Shown here in pieces: positions 31,622 to 33,238 of a stretch of DNA of 33,238 bases. This DNA comes from Limnohabitans sp. DM1 (lineage in GTDB: Bacteria; Pseudomonadota; Gammaproteobacteria; Burkholderiales; Burkholderiaceae_C): positions 1 through 33,238 of the forward strand of contig NZ_CXOO01000005.1 of assembly GCF_001269385.1 (NCBI RefSeq). Reading direction: 5' to 3'. The translations under genes and the position numbers were made by a program. How positions within the stretch are numbered: the first letter of the stretch is position 1; each line of letters starts with the position of its first letter. The notes under the pieces were generated by a model, which was given only the letters and a program-made list of their open reading frames with translations, ran no database searches and had not been told where the DNA came from.

Positions 31622-32762
31622 GCTGCTGCCTTCACGGGTGTGAATGTTTTGGCGTCGGAAATTTTGAGTGTCGCGCTGACGCTGCCGGTGCGGCCGTCTT
31701 CAAACTTCACCACAGTGTCGATGAACTGCTCGGCTTTGCCCTCATACAGGCCATCGACCAGCGGTTTGTATTTGTCGGCGATGAAGCCACGACGGACCTT
31801 GTTGGTGCGGGTCAACTCGCCATCGTCGGCGTCCAGCTCTTTGTGCAGAATCAAGAAGCGCGAGACCTGGCTGCCCGCCAGCATGGCGTCTTCGGCCAGA
31901 TCAGCGTTGACCTTTTCCACACACTCCTGGATGAGCTGGTACACCTCGGGCTTTTGCGCCAAATCGGTGTAACCTGCATAAGGCAGGTTGCGGCGCTCGG
32001 CCCAGTTGCCCACGGCGTCAAAGTCGATGTTGATCATCACGCACACTTTTTCGCGCTGGTCGCCATAGGCCACCACCTCTTTGATGTGCGGGAAGAACTT
32101 GAGCTTGTTCTCGACGTACTTGGGCGCAAACATGGCGCCGTCGTTGGCACCGCCCTGAATGCGACCCACGTCTTTGACGCGGTCGATGATCTTCAGGTGG
32201 CCATGGCTGTCGATGAAGCCCGCATCGCTGGTGTGGTACCAGCCGTCGGACGTCAACACTTCGTCGGTGGCCTTCTGGTTTTTGTAATAGCCCTTGAGCA
32301 AGCCGGGCGACTTGACCATGATCTCGCCGTTGTCGGCGACCTTGATTTCCACGCCCTTGCACGGCACACCCACGGTGTCGGCACGCGCTTCGTTGTCGGG
32401 CTGCAGGCACACGAACACGGCGGTTTCGGTCGAGCCATACAGCTGCTTGATGTTCACGCCGATCGAGCGGAAAAAGGTGAACAGATCAGGGCCAATCGCC
32501 TCACCCGCGGTGTAAGCCACACGCACGCGGCTGAAACCCATGTTGTTGCGCAAGGGGCCATACACCATGAGGTTGCCCAAGCCGTACACCAAACGGTCCA
32601 TGAAGCCGACCGATTGGCCGTCCATCAAGGCGGGGCCGACTTTTTTGGCCACACCCATGAAGTGGTGGAACAGCTTGCGCTTGAGGCTGCCCGCGTCTTC
32701 CATGCGGATCATCACGCTGGTGAGCATGCCCTCGAACACACGGGGTGGCGCAAAGTAATAAG
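31618..32762 (-). pseudogene. Acyl-CoA synthetase (AMP-binding), N-terminal part lost to IS insertion
   Basis: About 380 native residues remain, of an enzyme family usually 600-680 aa. They start at YYFAPPRVFEGMLTSVM, which normally lies in the middle of long-chain-type synthetases. The ATP-grip motif LYGSTETAVFVCLQ, the DGWYHTSDAGFID hinge motif and VGRIQGGANDGAMFAPKYVEN near the C-terminal domain are intact. The N-terminal domain with the P-loop is missing from the window. In frame, the first residues (LGNPLEIHQS) are read from the end of the adjacent ISL3-type element, so no native start remains. An internal ATG (MLTSVMIRMED) could start a truncated, probably inactive product. The gene overlaps livG by 4 nt and was evidently upstream of the whole operon. 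Confidence 0.8.
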
Positions 32763-33238
32763 GGCTCTGATGAATTTCAAGTGGGTTGCCCAGCATGAGG
32801 ATTGATAGCGTGGAAGTCGAGTCTCCCGGCGATCAAGAAGATGACAGTCTTGATCGTTGTGATTCGCGTAAACCCACGCGCACGACGCTTGGATGCCTGG
32901 AACAAACCGTTGATGGCTTCGAGGAATCCGTTGGTCTGGCGTGTCTGCGCCCAGGCCACGATGCCTTCCATATGAGCGCGGATCATCTTGGCAACGTCCT
33001 TCATCGGTTCGACCTTGGAGCGCATCACGCATGTGCACCAGTGATCCAGCATGGTTCGCACAACGTTGATCTGCTTTCGATCAAGGATCTCACGCAACTG
33101 CTCTTTGTAGGACCACGCCCTGGCCGTGCGTTTGACGGTCATCTTGGCCATCAACGCATCCAGTTCAGCTGCCGCCTCCGGTTTGAGCTTGGCTGTGTCT
33201 TTGAGCAAAGTCCAGCGCATGCCCTTGAGAGACTTGTC
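32763..33238 (-). mobile_element. ISL3-family insertion sequence, transposase-3' end side (continues off the window)
   Basis: The terminal GGCTCTGATGAATTTCAAG starting near 32763 has the GGCTCT start typical of ISL3-family terminal repeats. It begins where homology to the acyl-CoA synthetase ends. The transposase stop (32777) is only ~14 nt inside that end. ISL3 elements usually make 8-bp target duplications. If the boundary is right, GTAATAAG (32755-32762) should recur beyond the other end, which is outside the window. Confidence 0.75.
32777..33238 (-). CDS. ISL3-family transposase, C-terminal part (5' end off the window)
   Basis: The open frame runs from the window edge (DKSLKGMRWTLLKD...) to a stop at 32777, about 153 residues of the C-terminal catalytic region. 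KGMRWTLLKD, KMTVKRTARAWSYKEQLREI and TNGFLEAINGLFQASKRRARGFTRITTIKTVIFLIAG match the end of ISL3-type DDE transposases, whose final catalytic glutamate lies in the N-G-x-x-E stretch. An ATG at 33220 is not the true start because the frame stays open and homologous beyond it. It reads in the same direction as the interrupted operon. Confidence 0.85.
   Translation of the reverse strand, partial: DKSLKGMRWTLLKDTAKLKPEAAAELDALMAKMTVKRTARAWSYKEQLREILDRKQINVVRTMLDHWCTCVMRSKVEPMKDVAKMIRAHMEGIVAWAQTRQTNGFLEAINGLFQASKRRARGFTRITTIKTVIFLIAGRLDFHAINPHAGQPT

Noticed and set aside
29933..31972. A 679-codon open frame on the plus strand opposite livH, livG and the synthetase remnant
   Set aside because: It lies exactly antisense to well-recognised genes, is rich in His/Gln/Ala as expected from reverse reading of high-GC codons, matches no family and has no ribosome site.
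1..33238. CRISPR array, prophage, toxin-antitoxin or defence island
   Set aside because: No regularly spaced direct repeats, phage structural genes, small toxin/antitoxin pairs or nuclease-type defence genes were seen on either strand.

Overview
The window is high-GC DNA from a betaproteobacterium, most likely Burkholderiales and probably the Comamonadaceae. The support is the 16S 5' end, the betaproteobacterial gene repertoire (an orphan Bug-type periplasmic receptor, a MocR/LysE pair, and a liv-type ABC operon with two CoA ligases) and protein sequences typical of that group. No species can be named from sequence alone. The left edge looks like a contig end: the 16S gene breaks after about 44 nt and the terminal ~38 nt resemble a sequencing adapter. 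The right edge lies inside an ISL3-type transposase gene.

Layout. (1) 1-533: start of an rRNA operon running off the left edge, with its leader (boxA, stable hairpins) and two promoter-like copies. (2) 534-2441: ABC-F ATPase Uup. (3) 2451-6770: an amino-acid handling cluster. A MocR-type regulator diverges from a LysE exporter, an EamA exporter and a stand-alone PLP aminotransferase, with a clear operator-like repeat set in the divergent gap. (4) 6773-11197: a GST, a PhzF-like protein, a histidine phosphatase lacking its second histidine, a divergent protein resembling bacterial protein-glutamine gamma-glutamyltransferase (Tgl), and a creatininase-family amidohydrolase. (5) 11288-17567: DsbD, HemE and PriA. 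The intergenic spaces hold a REPIN-like palindrome pair and, ahead of priA, two DnaA-box matches. (6) 17602-20907: a large palindromic repeat, an AEC permease and the Rep helicase. (7) 20904-23945: a small exported protein, then a TonB-ExbB-ExbD-ExbD energy-transduction operon with a perfect 15-bp hairpin between exbB and exbD, closed by a strong bidirectional terminator. (8) 24017-25003: a Bug-family periplasmic receptor without its membrane subunits. (9) 25156-32762 (minus strand): a branched-chain-amino-acid-type ABC transporter (LivG-H-M, receptor, LivF) flanked by two acyl/aryl-CoA ligase-type genes. The first of these has lost its N-terminal part to the ISL3-family insertion at 32763 onward.

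How it works together. Region 9 reads as an uptake-and-CoA-activation operon for an organic acid, now cut off from its native promoter by the IS. Region 7 supplies proton-motive force to outer-membrane receptors. Region 3 looks like sensing, export and transamination of an amino acid. No CRISPR array, tRNA, prophage or recognisable defence system was seen. The most unusual items are the Tgl-like protein with altered active-site neighbours, the two palindromic repeat families, the DnaA boxes before priA and the IS-truncated transporter operon.
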